Assembly: GCF_004345665.1 (NCBI RefSeq)
Contig: NZ_SLWR01000020.1
Span: forward strand, 33,594 to 97,593
Source: Kribbella antiqua
GTDB lineage: Bacteria > Actinomycetota > Actinomycetes > Propionibacteriales > Kribbellaceae
Direction of reading: 5' to 3'
Length of the DNA: 64,000 nucleotides
Shown: in pieces, positions 1 to 8,215 of the stretch
Layout of the letters: every line of letters begins with the position of its first letter
Numbering within the stretch: the first letter of the stretch is position 1
Position numbers and translations under genes: made by a program
Notes under the pieces: generated by a model
Seen by the model: only the letters and a program-made list of their open reading frames with translations
The model's database searches: none
What the model was told of the DNA's origin: nothing

Positions 1-2
1 AG

Positions 3-2126
3 CAGGTCCGGCAACGGATCGCCGAGAAGCTCGTCTGGTTGCACGAGAACTACTACGGCGACCAGTCGAAGGGGTACTACGGCAACTGGTTCACCTGGGA
101 GATCGGCATCTCCACCTTCGTGTCGAAGACGCTGGCGCTCCTCGATGCTCCGGCCGCACTCGTCACGCAGTACGTGCCCTCGATGGACGCCTATCTGCGC
201 AACGGCAAGGACGGCGACGTCGACCTCGACTCGCGTTTCCACACCGGCGCGAACCTCGTCGACATCACCGCCAACCGCGTCCTGCAGGGTGCATTGATGG
301 GCGACGACGCGCGGATCCGCAAGGCGCTGCAGGACCAGTTCACCGTCTTCGCCACCGTCGACCCGTACAACCTCCAGCACGGCGTCACCGATGGGTACTA
401 CGCCGACGGCTCCTTCATCCAGCACTCGTCCGTCGCCTACACCGGCTCGTACGGGAAGGCCCTGCTCAGCCGGGTCGTGCAGACGATCAAGGTGCTCGCC
501 GGGACGGAGTACGCGCAAAGTGACGACCTGGTCGGCGTGGTCCAGGGCTGGGTCGAGCACGGGTTCGCGCCGCTGATCTTCGAGGGCTGGATGATGGAGA
601 TCGTCAAGGGCCGCGCGGTGTCCCGGACCGCGACCGGGTACGACGACGTGGCGGTCGTCGTCGAGGCGATCGTCGACCTGGCCGACTACGCGACCGGCGA
701 CGACGCGGCCCGGTTGAAGTCGTTCGCGAAGTACACCGCGCGCCCGACGATCAACCCGGCCAACTTCGTCTCCCCGGTGAGTGTCGCGCGGTTCGCCGAC
801 CTCAAGGCCGACCCCGCGATCGTGCCGGCCGACCTCAACCCGGCCTCGAGCAGTACGGCGTTCAACGCGATGGAACGCAACGTCCACCGCCGGCCCGGTT
901 ACGCCTTCGCGCTGGCCCGCAATTCGGAGCGGATCAGCAAGTACGAGTACATGAGCGGCGAGAACCTGCTGCCGTGGTTCCAGGGCGACGGCGCGCACTA
1001 TCTCTATCTGGCCGGTCAGGACCAGACCCAGTCGTACGGCGTCGACTACTTCACCACCGTTTCGCCGTACGCGCTCGGCGGTGTCACCGCTCCGGTCGAG
1101 GTGCGCAAGACGATCCCGGAGCTGTACGGGACGCCGTACTACAGCAACCCCTCGCATCCACTGAACTTCACGTCGTCGTCGGAGTCGCAGAACGCCTACG
1201 TGTACTTCCCCGTCGGCACGAACACCTACTCGGGTGGCGCGACGCTAGATGCCTATGGCACGGCCGGCTGGATCCAGTCGAGCGACTTCGCCTATGCGTC
1301 GCGCGACATCCTGCCGGACGATTTCGTTGTCTACCGCAACGCTTCGGCGACCAAGTCCTGGTTCATGCTCGACGACGAGATCGTCGTACTGGCCGCTGGC
1401 GTCGGCGACGACAGCCGGCCGGTGACGACCACGCTCGACACGCGGATCGCCGCGACTGGTGACGCCGTCGCGATTACCGGCGTACGACGGGATGGCGGTG
1501 CGTGGAGCGGGACGGGTACGACGGATCCGCGGTGGCTGCGGTACTCGAACGGCGGGGTGGCGCTCGGGTATTACTTCCTGCAGGCGAGTCAGGTGTCGGT
1601 CGAACTGCGGCAGGTGACGCGGAGCCGGCGGGTGGTTCGGACGTCGAATCCGGACACGGCTGTCAGCAAGCAGGTGTTCGGGTTGACCGTCGCACAGCCG
1701 GCCGGGTCGAAGCGGTCTCTCGCTTACGCGTTGGTGCCTAACGCAACGGAATCCGCGCTTCGTTCCTACCAGCATGGACGGGTCGTGGTGCTCTCGAACA
1801 CCCCGCGGCTGCAGGCGATCCAGCATCTCGGCTTGCGCCTGACCGGCGCCAACACCTTCGCCCCGGGGCAACACAACCTGCCCGGTCTGAGCATCGACGG
1901 GCCCGCATCCGTCCTGCTCCAACGCCAATCCAGCGCCGTCACCGTTGCCGTCTCCGACCCCACCACTGCCCGCGACACCATCACCGTCAACCTCTGGGGC
2001 CAGTACCTCAGGGGCGCGGCGCCCGGCGTACAGGTTGTGCGTACGGCGACGGGGACGCGGCTGACCTTCGACACTCACCACACGTATGGAAGGAGCTTGA
2101 CGGTCAGCCTTCTTCCAGCTTGGTGA
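3..2126 (+). CDS. Polysaccharide lyase family 8 (hyaluronate/chondroitin/xanthan lyase type), 5' end missing
   Basis: This is a secreted lyase that cleaves uronic-acid polysaccharides by beta-elimination. The reading frame is open from base 3, so the true start and signal peptide lie before the window; roughly the first 80-100 residues are probably absent. The PL8 landmarks are present: NWFTWEIG near the visible start, a TGAN segment holding the presumed catalytic Asn, and DGSFIQHSSVAYTGSYG with the catalytic His and Tyr. A further block, RNVHRRPGYAFALARNSERI, belongs to the substrate cleft. A beta-sandwich C-terminal half follows (HTYGRSLTVSL at the end). The last 23 bases overlap the convergent MarR gene. 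Substrate within PL8 cannot be decided from sequence alone. Confidence 0.9.
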   Translation, partial: QVRQRIAEKLVWLHENYYGDQSKGYYGNWFTWEIGISTFVSKTLALLDAPAALVTQYVPSMDAYLRNGKDGDVDLDSRFHTGANLVDITANRVLQGALMGDDARIRKALQDQFTVFATVDPYNLQHGVTDGYYADGSFIQHSSVAYTGSYGKALLSRVVQTIKVLAGTEYAQSDDLVGVVQGWVEHGFAPLIFEGWMMEIVKGRAVSRTATGYDDVAVVVEAIVDLADYATGDDAARLKSFAKYTARPTINPANFVSPVSVARFADLKADPAIVPADLNPASSSTAFNAMERNVHRRPGYAFALARNSERISKYEYMSGENLLPWFQGDGAHYLYLAGQDQTQSYGVDYFTTVSPYALGGVTAPVEVRKTIPELYGTPYYSNPSHPLNFTSSSESQNAYVYFPVGTNTYSGGATLDAYGTAGWIQSSDFAYASRDILPDDFVVYRNASATKSWFMLDDEIVVLAAGVGDDSRPVTTTLDTRIAATGDAVAITGVRRDGGAWSGTGTTDPRWLRYSNGGVALGYYFLQASQVSVELRQVTRSRRVVRTSNPDTAVSKQVFGLTVAQPAGSKRSLAYALVPNATESALRSYQHGRVVVLSNTPRLQAIQHLGLRLTGANTFAPGQHNLPGLSIDGPASVLLQRQSSAVTVAVSDPTTARDTITVNLWGQYLRGAAPGVQVVRTATGTRLTFDTHHTYGRSLTVSLLPAW

Positions 2127-2580
2127 TCAGCGTCTGCATGGTGGCGAGCGTCGTACGCAGCTCATCCAGGTCGACGCTCTTGCTGAGCTGCGTGGTCCAG
2201 GGGTGCTGCGCGACAGAGATCTTCCGGATGGCCAAGTAGCCGGCCTCGGTGCAGGCGAGCAGTTTGGCGCGGCGGTGGGCTGGGTTCGGCCTGTACTCCG
2301 CCAGGCCGCGCTCGACCAGCAGGTCGGCGATGCGCTGCACGCCCTGTCGGCTCACGCCCATGGTCCGGCCGACCTCGGCCACCGTGTGCGGCTGGTCCAG
2401 TACGCCGCCGAGGACCTGCCACCACGCGGCGGTCAGTCCGCCGTGAGCGGCCAGGTCCTGGGCGGCTTCCATCAGCCGCGCGTTCAGCCGGAAGGTGGCG
2501 ATGATGACGTCGGTCAACAGCGCACCACCTTCCGACGCCGACTCCGGAGTCGGCCACTCGTCGCGAGGGGGAACCGTCAT
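2104..2580 (-). CDS. MarR family transcriptional regulator
   Basis: 158-aa winged-helix repressor. The DNA-binding core is visible at about residues 65-115: TVAEVGRTMGVSRQGVQRIADLLVERG forms the helix-turn-helix and the following NPAHRRAKLL forms the wing. Helices on either side supply the dimer interface. Its ATG overlaps the stop of the DJ-1-like gene (ATGA), so the two are translated from one message. Twin palindromes in front of that operon (3181-3213) are the obvious candidate operator, giving autoregulation. The effector is unknown. Confidence 0.9.
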   Translation of the reverse strand: MTVPPRDEWPTPESASEGGALLTDVIIATFRLNARLMEAAQDLAAHGGLTAAWWQVLGGVLDQPHTVAEVGRTMGVSRQGVQRIADLLVERGLAEYRPNPAHRRAKLLACTEAGYLAIRKISVAQHPWTTQLSKSVDLDELRTTLATMQTLITKLEEG

Positions 2581-3179
2581 CAGCCGACGAGCACCGGGTA
2601 AGCGGCCGGGTCGGCGCGGTGGAACACACCTTCGTACGCGTCCAGCTTGGCCTCCGACGCGAGGCCCAGCCGCTGTAGCACCGCCCGCGCGAACTGCACC
2701 GGCGAATCCGGCCCAGCCGTGATCAGATCACCATCAACCACAGCCCGCTCGTCGACGTACTTGTCGCCGCCCTTGTAACCGCTGAACTCCAGATACTCCC
2801 GGGCCGCGCTCGTGTGCCTGCGATCGTCAAGAATCCCCGCCCGCGCCAGCCCGCTCGTCGCACCACAAATCGCCGCAACGGGCACGCCTGCATGCAGGAA
2901 TCGCCGCGCCAGCTCCGCAAACGCCGCGTGACCGCCTTCATCCCACTGAGCCGACCCAGCCAGCACCAGCAGATCCCCACCCTCAGGCTCGACCTCAGCC
3001 AGCACCACGTCCGGAACGATCCGCACCCCACCCATACTCACCACCGGCTCCGCCGACTCCCCCACCGTCACCACTCGCCACTGCTCCCCGGTGAACCGCC
3101 CCGTCCGCAGCTCAACCAGCAGATGCCCAACTTCCCAGTCCGCCCACGTCTCATAAACCGCCACATAAACTGTCCTCAT
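2580..3179 (-). CDS. DJ-1/PfpI family protein
   Basis: 199-aa protein of the DJ-1/ThiJ/PfpI superfamily. The nucleophile elbow is AAICGATSGLARAG at about residue 108, with the expected Cys, and GGDLLVLAGS precedes it. Members act as glyoxalases, deglycases, amidases or redox sensors; nothing here selects one. The ATG at 3179 (MRTVYVAVYETW) is preferred over upstream TTG/ATG codons. A TTGACA box begins 36 bases before this ATG, which would place transcription start at the initiation codon (leaderless mRNA). The gene is coupled to the downstream MarR gene by ATGA. Confidence 0.85.
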   Translation of the reverse strand: MRTVYVAVYETWADWEVGHLLVELRTGRFTGEQWRVVTVGESAEPVVSMGGVRIVPDVVLAEVEPEGGDLLVLAGSAQWDEGGHAAFAELARRFLHAGVPVAAICGATSGLARAGILDDRRHTSAAREYLEFSGYKGGDKYVDERAVVDGDLITAGPDSPVQFARAVLQRLGLASEAKLDAYEGVFHRADPAAYPVLVG

Positions 3180-3180
3180 A

Positions 3181-3213
3181 GACAACATGCTGTCACTACG
3201 ACAACATGTTGTC
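3181..3213. promoter_or_regulatory. Twin palindromic operators between DJ-1/MarR operon and GNAT gene
   Basis: GACAACATGTTGTC (3200-3213) is a perfect 14-bp palindrome. GACAACATGCTGTC (3181-3194) is the same site with one change, and centres are 19 bp apart. On the minus strand the distal site overlaps a TTGACA -35 box (3215-3210), so a bound dimer would block the DJ-1/MarR promoter. The spacing and the MarR gene in the operon make MarR the likely ligand. Confidence 0.7.
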
Positions 3214-3222
3214 AATAGCTCA

Positions 3223-3792
3223 ATGAGTTCATCTCCTGTAACGCTTGCGGCTGTGAGCGTGCGACGAGTGACACCGGACGACTGGGACGAACTGTGGCCG
3301 TTGCTGCAGGGGTTTGGGACCGAACTCGGCGAGGCGGAGGCGCGTTCGGTCTTCGCGGAGCTGATGGGGGATCCGCGGTGGGCGATCTTCGGGTACGACG
3401 ACGGCGGCCGTCTGCTCGGCTACGCCGCGGTACAGAACTACGGCCCCCACCTACGAGCCGGCCGCCGTCACCAGGGCCGCCTCCACGACCTGTACGTCGA
3501 CCCAACCCAACGCCGTACCGGCATCGGCCGAGCCCTCGTCGCCGCGGTAGTCGAGTGGGCAGCCACCCAAGTCCGCTGGCTCGAATGGCAAGCACACCAC
3601 GAACGAGCCGCCCCCTTCTACGAACACCTGGGCTACAAGGGCCTCCCCTGCCCCCAACCCGACTACCCAACCTTCGAGATCGAGTTCGCACCCGCCGCGG
3701 CGCGCCGAGCCGTGTTGCAGGAGCCGCTCGGCGAACCGGATGGCATCGACGTCGCCGCGGAGCTGATCCGCGGGCGCGAGGACGAACGCTGA
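3223..3792 (+). CDS. GNAT family N-acetyltransferase
   Basis: About 189-aa acyl-CoA-dependent acetyltransferase. The acetyl-CoA loop is seen as LHDLYVDPTQRRTGIGRALV (motif A, R-x-x-G-x-G), with GYAAVQNYG before it and FYEHLGYKG (motif B region) after it. The ATG at 3223 (MSSSPVTLAAV) follows the twin operators; a GTG at 3253 (VSVRRVTPDDW) is an alternative that fits the usual family N-terminus. The gene is divergent from the DJ-1/MarR operon and may share its regulator. The acceptor substrate cannot be told. Confidence 0.85.
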   Translation: MSSSPVTLAAVSVRRVTPDDWDELWPLLQGFGTELGEAEARSVFAELMGDPRWAIFGYDDGGRLLGYAAVQNYGPHLRAGRRHQGRLHDLYVDPTQRRTGIGRALVAAVVEWAATQVRWLEWQAHHERAAPFYEHLGYKGLPCPQPDYPTFEIEFAPAAARRAVLQEPLGEPDGIDVAAELIRGREDER

Positions 3793-3829
3793 GCCGCGCC
3801 AGGCGGCATCGGCCTCCGATGGAGGCTGC

Positions 3830-3874
3830 TTTCCGGAACATAGTTTGCGCTCAGCGCAATTTATGTTCCGGAAA
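3830..3874. repeat. Dispersed hairpin element, copy 1 (TTTCCGGAACATA arms)
   Basis: A perfect 13-bp inverted repeat, TTTCCGGAACATA (3830-3842) and its complement (3862-3874), encloses a second perfect stem TTGCGCT/AGCGCAA (3845-3851, 3853-3859) with a single-base loop. The element lies between the convergent GNAT and MFS genes and encodes the last residues of the MFS protein (FPEHKLR). A related copy is at 13080-13124. It could act as a two-way terminator. Confidence 0.7.
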
Positions 3875-5036
3875 CCGCAGTGGGGTTGGTTGGAGGTGGA
3901 GGAGGGCTAGGGCGGCGAGGGTCGTTGTGGTGGCGCTGAGGGTTAGGGCGTGGTGGGGGTTGAGGGCGGCCAGGAGGTTGGTGGAGGGGATCAGGGGAAT
4001 GGTTTGGGCTAGCGACAGTAGGGACTGGAGGCGGGTGAGGTGGGAGCGGGGAGTGCTTTGGACGAAGAGTGGGGCTAGGTGTGAGGTGAAGATGCCGACG
4101 CCGATTCCCTGGACGAGCCCGGCAGTCGCGGCGGTCCAGACGGTTGGGGACAACGCGAGGACGGCGATCCCGGCCGACGCCAGCAGACAGCCGAGGCCGG
4201 CGACGAAACCAGGGCGCTGCCAGGTGCCGAGCCGGGCGACGGTCAACGTCACGAGCAACCCGCCGGCAACGGATGCGCCGACGACGAGGCCGGTCTGCAT
4301 CGCCGTCCATCCGTGCGTACGCGCGAGCAATGGCACGCACAGCGACGTCACCGGCAGGACGAAGGCGGCGACCAGCGCGACCACGAGCAGGACAACCCGA
4401 AGCACCGGATCGGCCCAGGCGACGCGCATCCCGTCCGCGGCCTCCCGCAGTACCGATGTCCGCTCGAGCTGAGGCCTCACGTCGTACGGCGGTCTGATCG
4501 CGAGCAGGACGACGAACTCGACCACGAAGCTCAACCCGTCGACCACCAGCGCCCCGACCAAGCCGACCGCGGCGACGAGCAGTCCGCTCACCGGTCCACC
4601 GACAAGCCTGACGAGTTGGTTGAGTGAGGTGTTGAGCGCCATCGGCTTCGCCAGTTCGTCGTCGCGGAAGAACAGGCGGGGCAAGGAGCCTGCTGCGGGG
4701 TAGGGCGAACGCGTCGACCGTCCCGATGACCGCCGCGGTCACCAGCAGCAGGCCGGCCGTCGTGCCGGAAAGCTGGACGGCAAAAGACAACAGGAAGCAG
4801 CACGTGCCGACGACGGCAGAGCAGACGAGCAGGACGCGGCGAGGACCCCAGCGGTCGCCGAGCACGCCGCCGAGCAGGAGGAGTACGGCGCGCGGCAGGG
4901 TGAAGGCGGTCAGCACCAGCCCGGCGACGTGTGGCGCGATGCCTGTCGCCGCCCAGCCGAGGGCGAAGAACAGCGCGGTGTCGCCGAATGCCGAGAGTGC
5001 CGAACCTGCCAGCCAGCCGTAGTAGGACCGGTTCAC
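3851..5036 (-). pseudogene. MFS transporter (DHA3-like), single frameshift
   Basis: Major facilitator split over two frames. The first part (GTG at 5036) reads NRSYYGWLAGSALSAFGDTA through TVDAFALP, with transmembrane helices and the loop DRWGPRR. The second frame continues SLPRLFFRDDELAKPMALN and runs through further helices to FPEHKLR. Reading ALP-AAGSLPRLF would be continuous if the four-G run at 4697-4700 (CCCC on the coding strand) had one base fewer. The intact protein would be about 395 aa, normal for this family. Its GTG overlaps the MerR/clamp stop codon (GTGA), so it is the downstream partner of that regulator. It is either a recent pseudogene, a programmed frameshift or an assembly error. 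Confidence 0.75.
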
Positions 5037-6325
5037 CCGTCGAGGCGGACAGGCATCACCAGCGTGGTGAACGTGCCCTGATCGGCGGAGCGTACGACGA
5101 CAGGCCGGTCGGGCGCGCAGATCTCCAGCAGTACGTCGGGCCCGACACTCGCATCCAGAGCCGCCGCGAGCAGCGATGCGGTGAACCCGATCCGCACCGC
5201 ACCCGACCCGATCACCTCGAGCTTGACCTCACCGTCGATCCGCAACTCCGCCGAATCGATGTCGAAGGCAACAACTTCCCGCCCCTCGAGCACAGCCAGC
5301 AATGCCGGCCGATCCACCACCACCCGGCACACCGGCGGCGTCAGCCCGTCGAGAATCTGCTGGTACGCCGGATACTCCGCCGAAACGACGGCAAGCTCTC
5401 GCACCTCGCCGTCCCGCACGAACGCCGCACCCTCCGACCCAACCTCGATCCGCACAACCTCTGCCGCAGCCACCCACCTGCTCAACGCGACCAACTCCGA
5501 CGCCTGCACCAGCAACCGAGCCGAAGGACCACTGAAGTCCACTGGCTGGACCGTGCGAACCGAAAGCCGGTAGCGGTCAGTCGCAACAAGACTCACCTCG
5601 TCCGGCGCCAGCTCGATCAACACACACTCAAGCGCCACCAACAACTCCTCCGACACACCATCGGCGGAGGCGGAGGCCGGAGCGGGGTTGGGGGCGTAGG
5701 CGGAGGCCGGAGCGGGGTTGGGGGCGGAGGCGGAGGCCGGAGCGGGGTTGGGGGCGTAGGCGGAGGCCGGAGCGGGGTTGGGGGCGGAGGCGGAGGCCGG
5801 AGCGGGGTTGGGGGCGGAGGCGGAGGCCGGAGCGGGGTTGGGGGCGGAGGCGGACGCGGAGGCGGGGGTCGAGGCGGAGGCGGGGGTCGAGGCGGAGGCG
5901 GGGGTCGAGGCGGAGGTGGGGGCGGGTGGGAGGGCGGCTGCGGGGGTTACCTGGCGGAAGGCGCTCGCGAGCTCCGGACCGCCGAGAGTGACCGTGGTCC
6001 GATCGGCGAGCAGTTGAGTCAAGAGGTGTTCAGCCGCGGCACGAGCGGCAGCCGTCTTCGCCTCGACGGTGCGGAGATGCGCCCGTACGAGGGACGCCAG
6101 CTCGGACGGAGTCGCGTCCAGCGCGACCCGGACCTCGGCCAGTGGAAGGTCGATCTCGCGGAGGTCGCGGAGTAGGCGAGCTCGGGGCTCCTGCGACGGT
6201 GAGTAATAGCGGTAGCCGTTGCTGTCGTCGACTTGAGCCGGCGGTAGTAGGCCGCAGTCGTCGTAGAAACGGAGCGCGCTGGGCGCCAAACCCACCAGCC
6301 GGGCGAACTCACTGATCGTCAACAT
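5033..6325 (-). CDS. MerR-type regulator fused to a DNA polymerase III beta-clamp-like domain
   Basis: 430 aa. Residues 1-75 are a MerR winged helix: LTISEFARLVGLAPSALRFY followed by GYRYYSP. A helical linker (76-108) precedes sliding-clamp sequence: TVTLGGPELASAFRQV (111-126), VSLVATDRYRLSVR (244-257), SAEYPAYQQIL (315-325) and the typical DnaN ending RSADQGTFTTLVMPVRL (412-428). Residues of about 135-222 are a Ser/Ala/Pro/Asn repeat encoded by a minisatellite and interrupt the clamp-like domain. Only about two of the three domains of a normal clamp are present, so replication function is unlikely; dimerisation or ligand binding is my inference. The coupled MFS gene is a likely target. A TTGACC box at 6364-6359 lies in the promoter region. 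Confidence 0.85.
   Translation of the reverse strand: MLTISEFARLVGLAPSALRFYDDCGLLPPAQVDDSNGYRYYSPSQEPRARLLRDLREIDLPLAEVRVALDATPSELASLVRAHLRTVEAKTAAARAAAEHLLTQLLADRTTVTLGGPELASAFRQVTPAAALPPAPTSASTPASASTPASASTPASASASAPNPAPASASAPNPAPASASAPNPAPASAYAPNPAPASASAPNPAPASAYAPNPAPASASADGVSEELLVALECVLIELAPDEVSLVATDRYRLSVRTVQPVDFSGPSARLLVQASELVALSRWVAAAEVVRIEVGSEGAAFVRDGEVRELAVVSAEYPAYQQILDGLTPPVCRVVVDRPALLAVLEGREVVAFDIDSAELRIDGEVKLEVIGSGAVRIGFTASLLAAALDASVGPDVLLEICAPDRPVVVRSADQGTFTTLVMPVRLDG
5671..5916. repeat. In-frame minisatellite: six 30-bp units, then three 18-bp units
   Basis: Six contiguous 30-bp units (5671-5850) are identical except for one T/G position that swaps Tyr and Ser in the encoded unit APNPAPASA(S/Y). 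A 12-bp junction is followed by three identical 18-bp units (5863-5916) encoding STPASA. All unit lengths are multiples of three, so copy-number change keeps the frame. There are no spacers, so this is not a CRISPR array. Confidence 0.95.
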
Positions 6326-6359
6326 GCGGTCGACCCTCAGCCCTCAAGCAACCCGAAGG

Positions 6360-6884
6360 TCAAGGCCGGAGCCGTCCCAGCAGGCTGAGGGTGCGGCCGA
6401 GCTTCTCGCCGCGGACCCACTCCAGGATCTTCTTGGCGGACCGCTCCGGCGCGACGTCGCCGCGCACCGACCGCGGCACGTGCTTACGGATCTCGGCGGC
6501 ATCAGCAAGCGCCTCCTCGATCTCCGCGTCCCGCCAACCGCGCACCGCCAGACGTTTCCGCCGTACGTCGTCCGGACAGTCCAGATGGAGCCAGCGACCC
6601 TCCGGCAACTCGGCCGGCAGCCCCGGCGTCAGCAGCAGTACGGCGATCCCGGACCGGCGGATCAGCTCGGTGATCCGCAACCAGAGCGCGTTGTACGCCG
6701 GCCAGATCGGCGCGGCCGTCGGACTGGCGATGTCGATCCCGAGCAACCGCCCGTGATCGTCCAGCAACTCGTCCATGTCCATCACGACCAGGCCGCCCGG
6801 ATTCAGCCGCACCAGCTCCGGCACAACCGTCGTCTTCCCGGCGCCCGGCGCTCCCGTCACCACGAACAACCTCGTCACAGACAT
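6360..6884 (-). CDS. P-loop AAA/kinase-like protein
   Basis: 174-aa nucleotide-binding protein. The Walker A motif GAPGAGKTT sits at residues 9-17 and VVMDMDEL (about 34-41) is a probable metal-binding or substrate-binding strand. RRKRLAVRGW resembles the lid region of small kinases. The family covers shikimate/gluconate/adenylylsulfate-kinase-like enzymes; the substrate is unknown. The ATG at 6884 (MSVTRLFVVTGAPG) is chosen because the P-loop then starts at the normal distance. The upstream extension would run into the inverted-repeat element at 6886-7049. The MerR gene lies 34 bases downstream on the same strand. Confidence 0.75.
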   Translation of the reverse strand: MSVTRLFVVTGAPGAGKTTVVPELVRLNPGGLVVMDMDELLDDHGRLLGIDIASPTAAPIWPAYNALWLRITELIRRSGIAVLLLTPGLPAELPEGRWLHLDCPDDVRRKRLAVRGWRDAEIEEALADAAEIRKHVPRSVRGDVAPERSAKKILEWVRGEKLGRTLSLLGRLRP

Positions 6885-6885
6885 A

Positions 6886-7049
6886 GTGTCCCGCGTGCGG
6901 GGTAGCTTGAGCGATGGTGGCGTCCAGGTGCGTGCATCGGGGCCGTTGAGAAGCGTCCTCGATGCGGGGTTCATCGTGGACGCTTCTCAACGGTCGCGAG
7001 GTGCGTGCATGGGCGTCAGCAGCGCCAAGCTACCCCGCACGCGGGACAC
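6886..7049. repeat. 164-bp composite inverted-repeat element (MITE-like or foldback)
   Basis: Perfect 24-bp terminal inverted repeats (6886-6909 and 7026-7049, beginning GTGTCCCGCGTGCGGGG) bound the element. Inside is a second strong hairpin, CCGTTGAGAAGCGTCC (6943-6958) with its complement (6978-6993), continued by CGATG/CATCG. AGGTGCGTGCAT occurs as a direct repeat at 6926-6937 and 6999-7010. It fills the whole gap between anmK and the kinase gene, both on the minus strand. No transposase or clear target duplication is seen. Confidence 0.75.
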
Positions 7050-7059
7050 TGGGTGTGGG

Positions 7060-8214
7060 TCACTCGATCGAAAGACTCACCGGAGATCCCACATCTCGCG
7101 GCAAAACCAACGGCCCACGGACGCCCGGAGTGATCGAGCCGAGCACCCGAGCATGCCGCGCACCGGTGCACGAAGGCACCGTCCCCGCCAGCCCATGCAC
7201 GGTCAGAAACCCGAGTACGGCGAACGCCAGCGCCTCCTTCGCCGCCGACGGCAACCCCAGCTCGTCCGTCGATCGCAACGGCAACGACCCGAGCTCCGCC
7301 GCCAGCTGACGCATCAGCACCGGATTGCGGATCCCGCCGCCCGCCGCGATCACCTCAGTCCCGCCATACCGCCGTACGGCGTCCGCCACCGTCCGAGCGG
7401 TCAGCGCAGTCACCGTCGCCACGAGGTCCTCAGCCGGGATCTCAGGCAACCCCTCCATGAAACGGGCCAGATAAGCGAGGTTGAACAGTTCCTTGCCCGT
7501 GCTCTTCGGCGCGGGCCGACCGTAGTACGGCTCCGCCAGCAACCGCTCGAACAACGCAGCGTGCACCTGCCCGCGCGCAGCCATCACACCGTCCGCGTCG
7601 AATGCCCGGCCGGTCAGCTCCGCGACCACAGCATCGATCAGCGCGTTCGCCGGCCCCGTGTCGAACGCAACAGGCTCGTCTCGAGCCACCGTGATGTTCG
7701 CGATTCCGCCGAGATTGAGCGCAACCGGTACGCCGGACCGTCCGCGCAGCCACAGTACGTCGATGATGCTCACCAGCGGTGCACCTTGCCCACCGGCGGC
7801 GACGTCGCGCGCCCGCAGATCAGACACCACCGTCGCCCCGGTCGCCTCCGCGATCCACGCCGGCTGCCCGAGCTGCAGCGTCCCGCGGACTGTCGAGCCC
7901 TCGACCCAGTGGAACAACGTCTGCCCGTGCGACACGATCAGATCGGCCTGCCCGCCACACAACTGCTCGACCGCCTGCCGCGCGACCTCGGCGAACGCCT
8001 GCCCGATCCCGGTGTCCAGCCGGCACACGTCCTCCATCGACGTACTTGCCGGTGGCAACGATCCGGCGATGGCCGCCCGCAACCCGTCGTCGTACGGCCG
8101 GCTGAGCATCCCCAGCGGACTCAGCACCAGCCGGTCCCCGTCCAGCCGCAGTTCCGCCGCCGCGGCGTCGATGGCGTCGTACGACGTCCCGGACATCAGG
8201 CCGATCACTCGCAT
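7060..8214 (-). CDS. anmK: Anhydro-N-acetylmuramic acid kinase
   Basis: 384-aa enzyme that hydrolyses and phosphorylates 1,6-anhydro-MurNAc to MurNAc-6-phosphate during cell-wall recycling in the cytoplasm. Family signatures: GLMSGTSYDAIDAA at the N-terminus (nucleotide site), SHGQTLFHW, LNLGGIANITV, FDTGPANALID and GGGIRNPVLM near the C-terminus. The ATG at 8214 is used because it starts the conserved MRVIGLMSGTS; it overlaps nothing but lies one base after the MFS stop (TGA-A-ATG), so translation is coupled. The pairing with an MHS-type transporter suggests import of a muropeptide-derived sugar, which is my inference. Confidence 0.95.
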   Translation of the reverse strand: MRVIGLMSGTSYDAIDAAAAELRLDGDRLVLSPLGMLSRPYDDGLRAAIAGSLPPASTSMEDVCRLDTGIGQAFAEVARQAVEQLCGGQADLIVSHGQTLFHWVEGSTVRGTLQLGQPAWIAEATGATVVSDLRARDVAAGGQGAPLVSIIDVLWLRGRSGVPVALNLGGIANITVARDEPVAFDTGPANALIDAVVAELTGRAFDADGVMAARGQVHAALFERLLAEPYYGRPAPKSTGKELFNLAYLARFMEGLPEIPAEDLVATVTALTARTVADAVRRYGGTEVIAAGGGIRNPVLMRQLAAELGSLPLRSTDELGLPSAAKEALAFAVLGFLTVHGLAGTVPSCTGARHARVLGSITPGVRGPLVLPRDVGSPVSLSIE

Positions 8215-8215
8215 T

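Noticed and set aside
1245..2081. Long open frame antisense to the polysaccharide lyase
   Set aside because: Typical high-GC shadow frame without family resemblance; the plus-strand lyase has conserved motifs throughout.
5671..5850. Array of 30-bp repeats considered as a CRISPR
   Set aside because: Units are contiguous with no spacers, lie in frame inside a gene and no cas gene is present.
4931..6175. 414-codon Gly/Arg-rich open frame resembling PE_PGRS proteins on the plus strand
   Set aside because: It is the complement of the MerR/clamp gene; the Gly-rich part arises from the minisatellite read backwards, and no start or ribosome site supports it.
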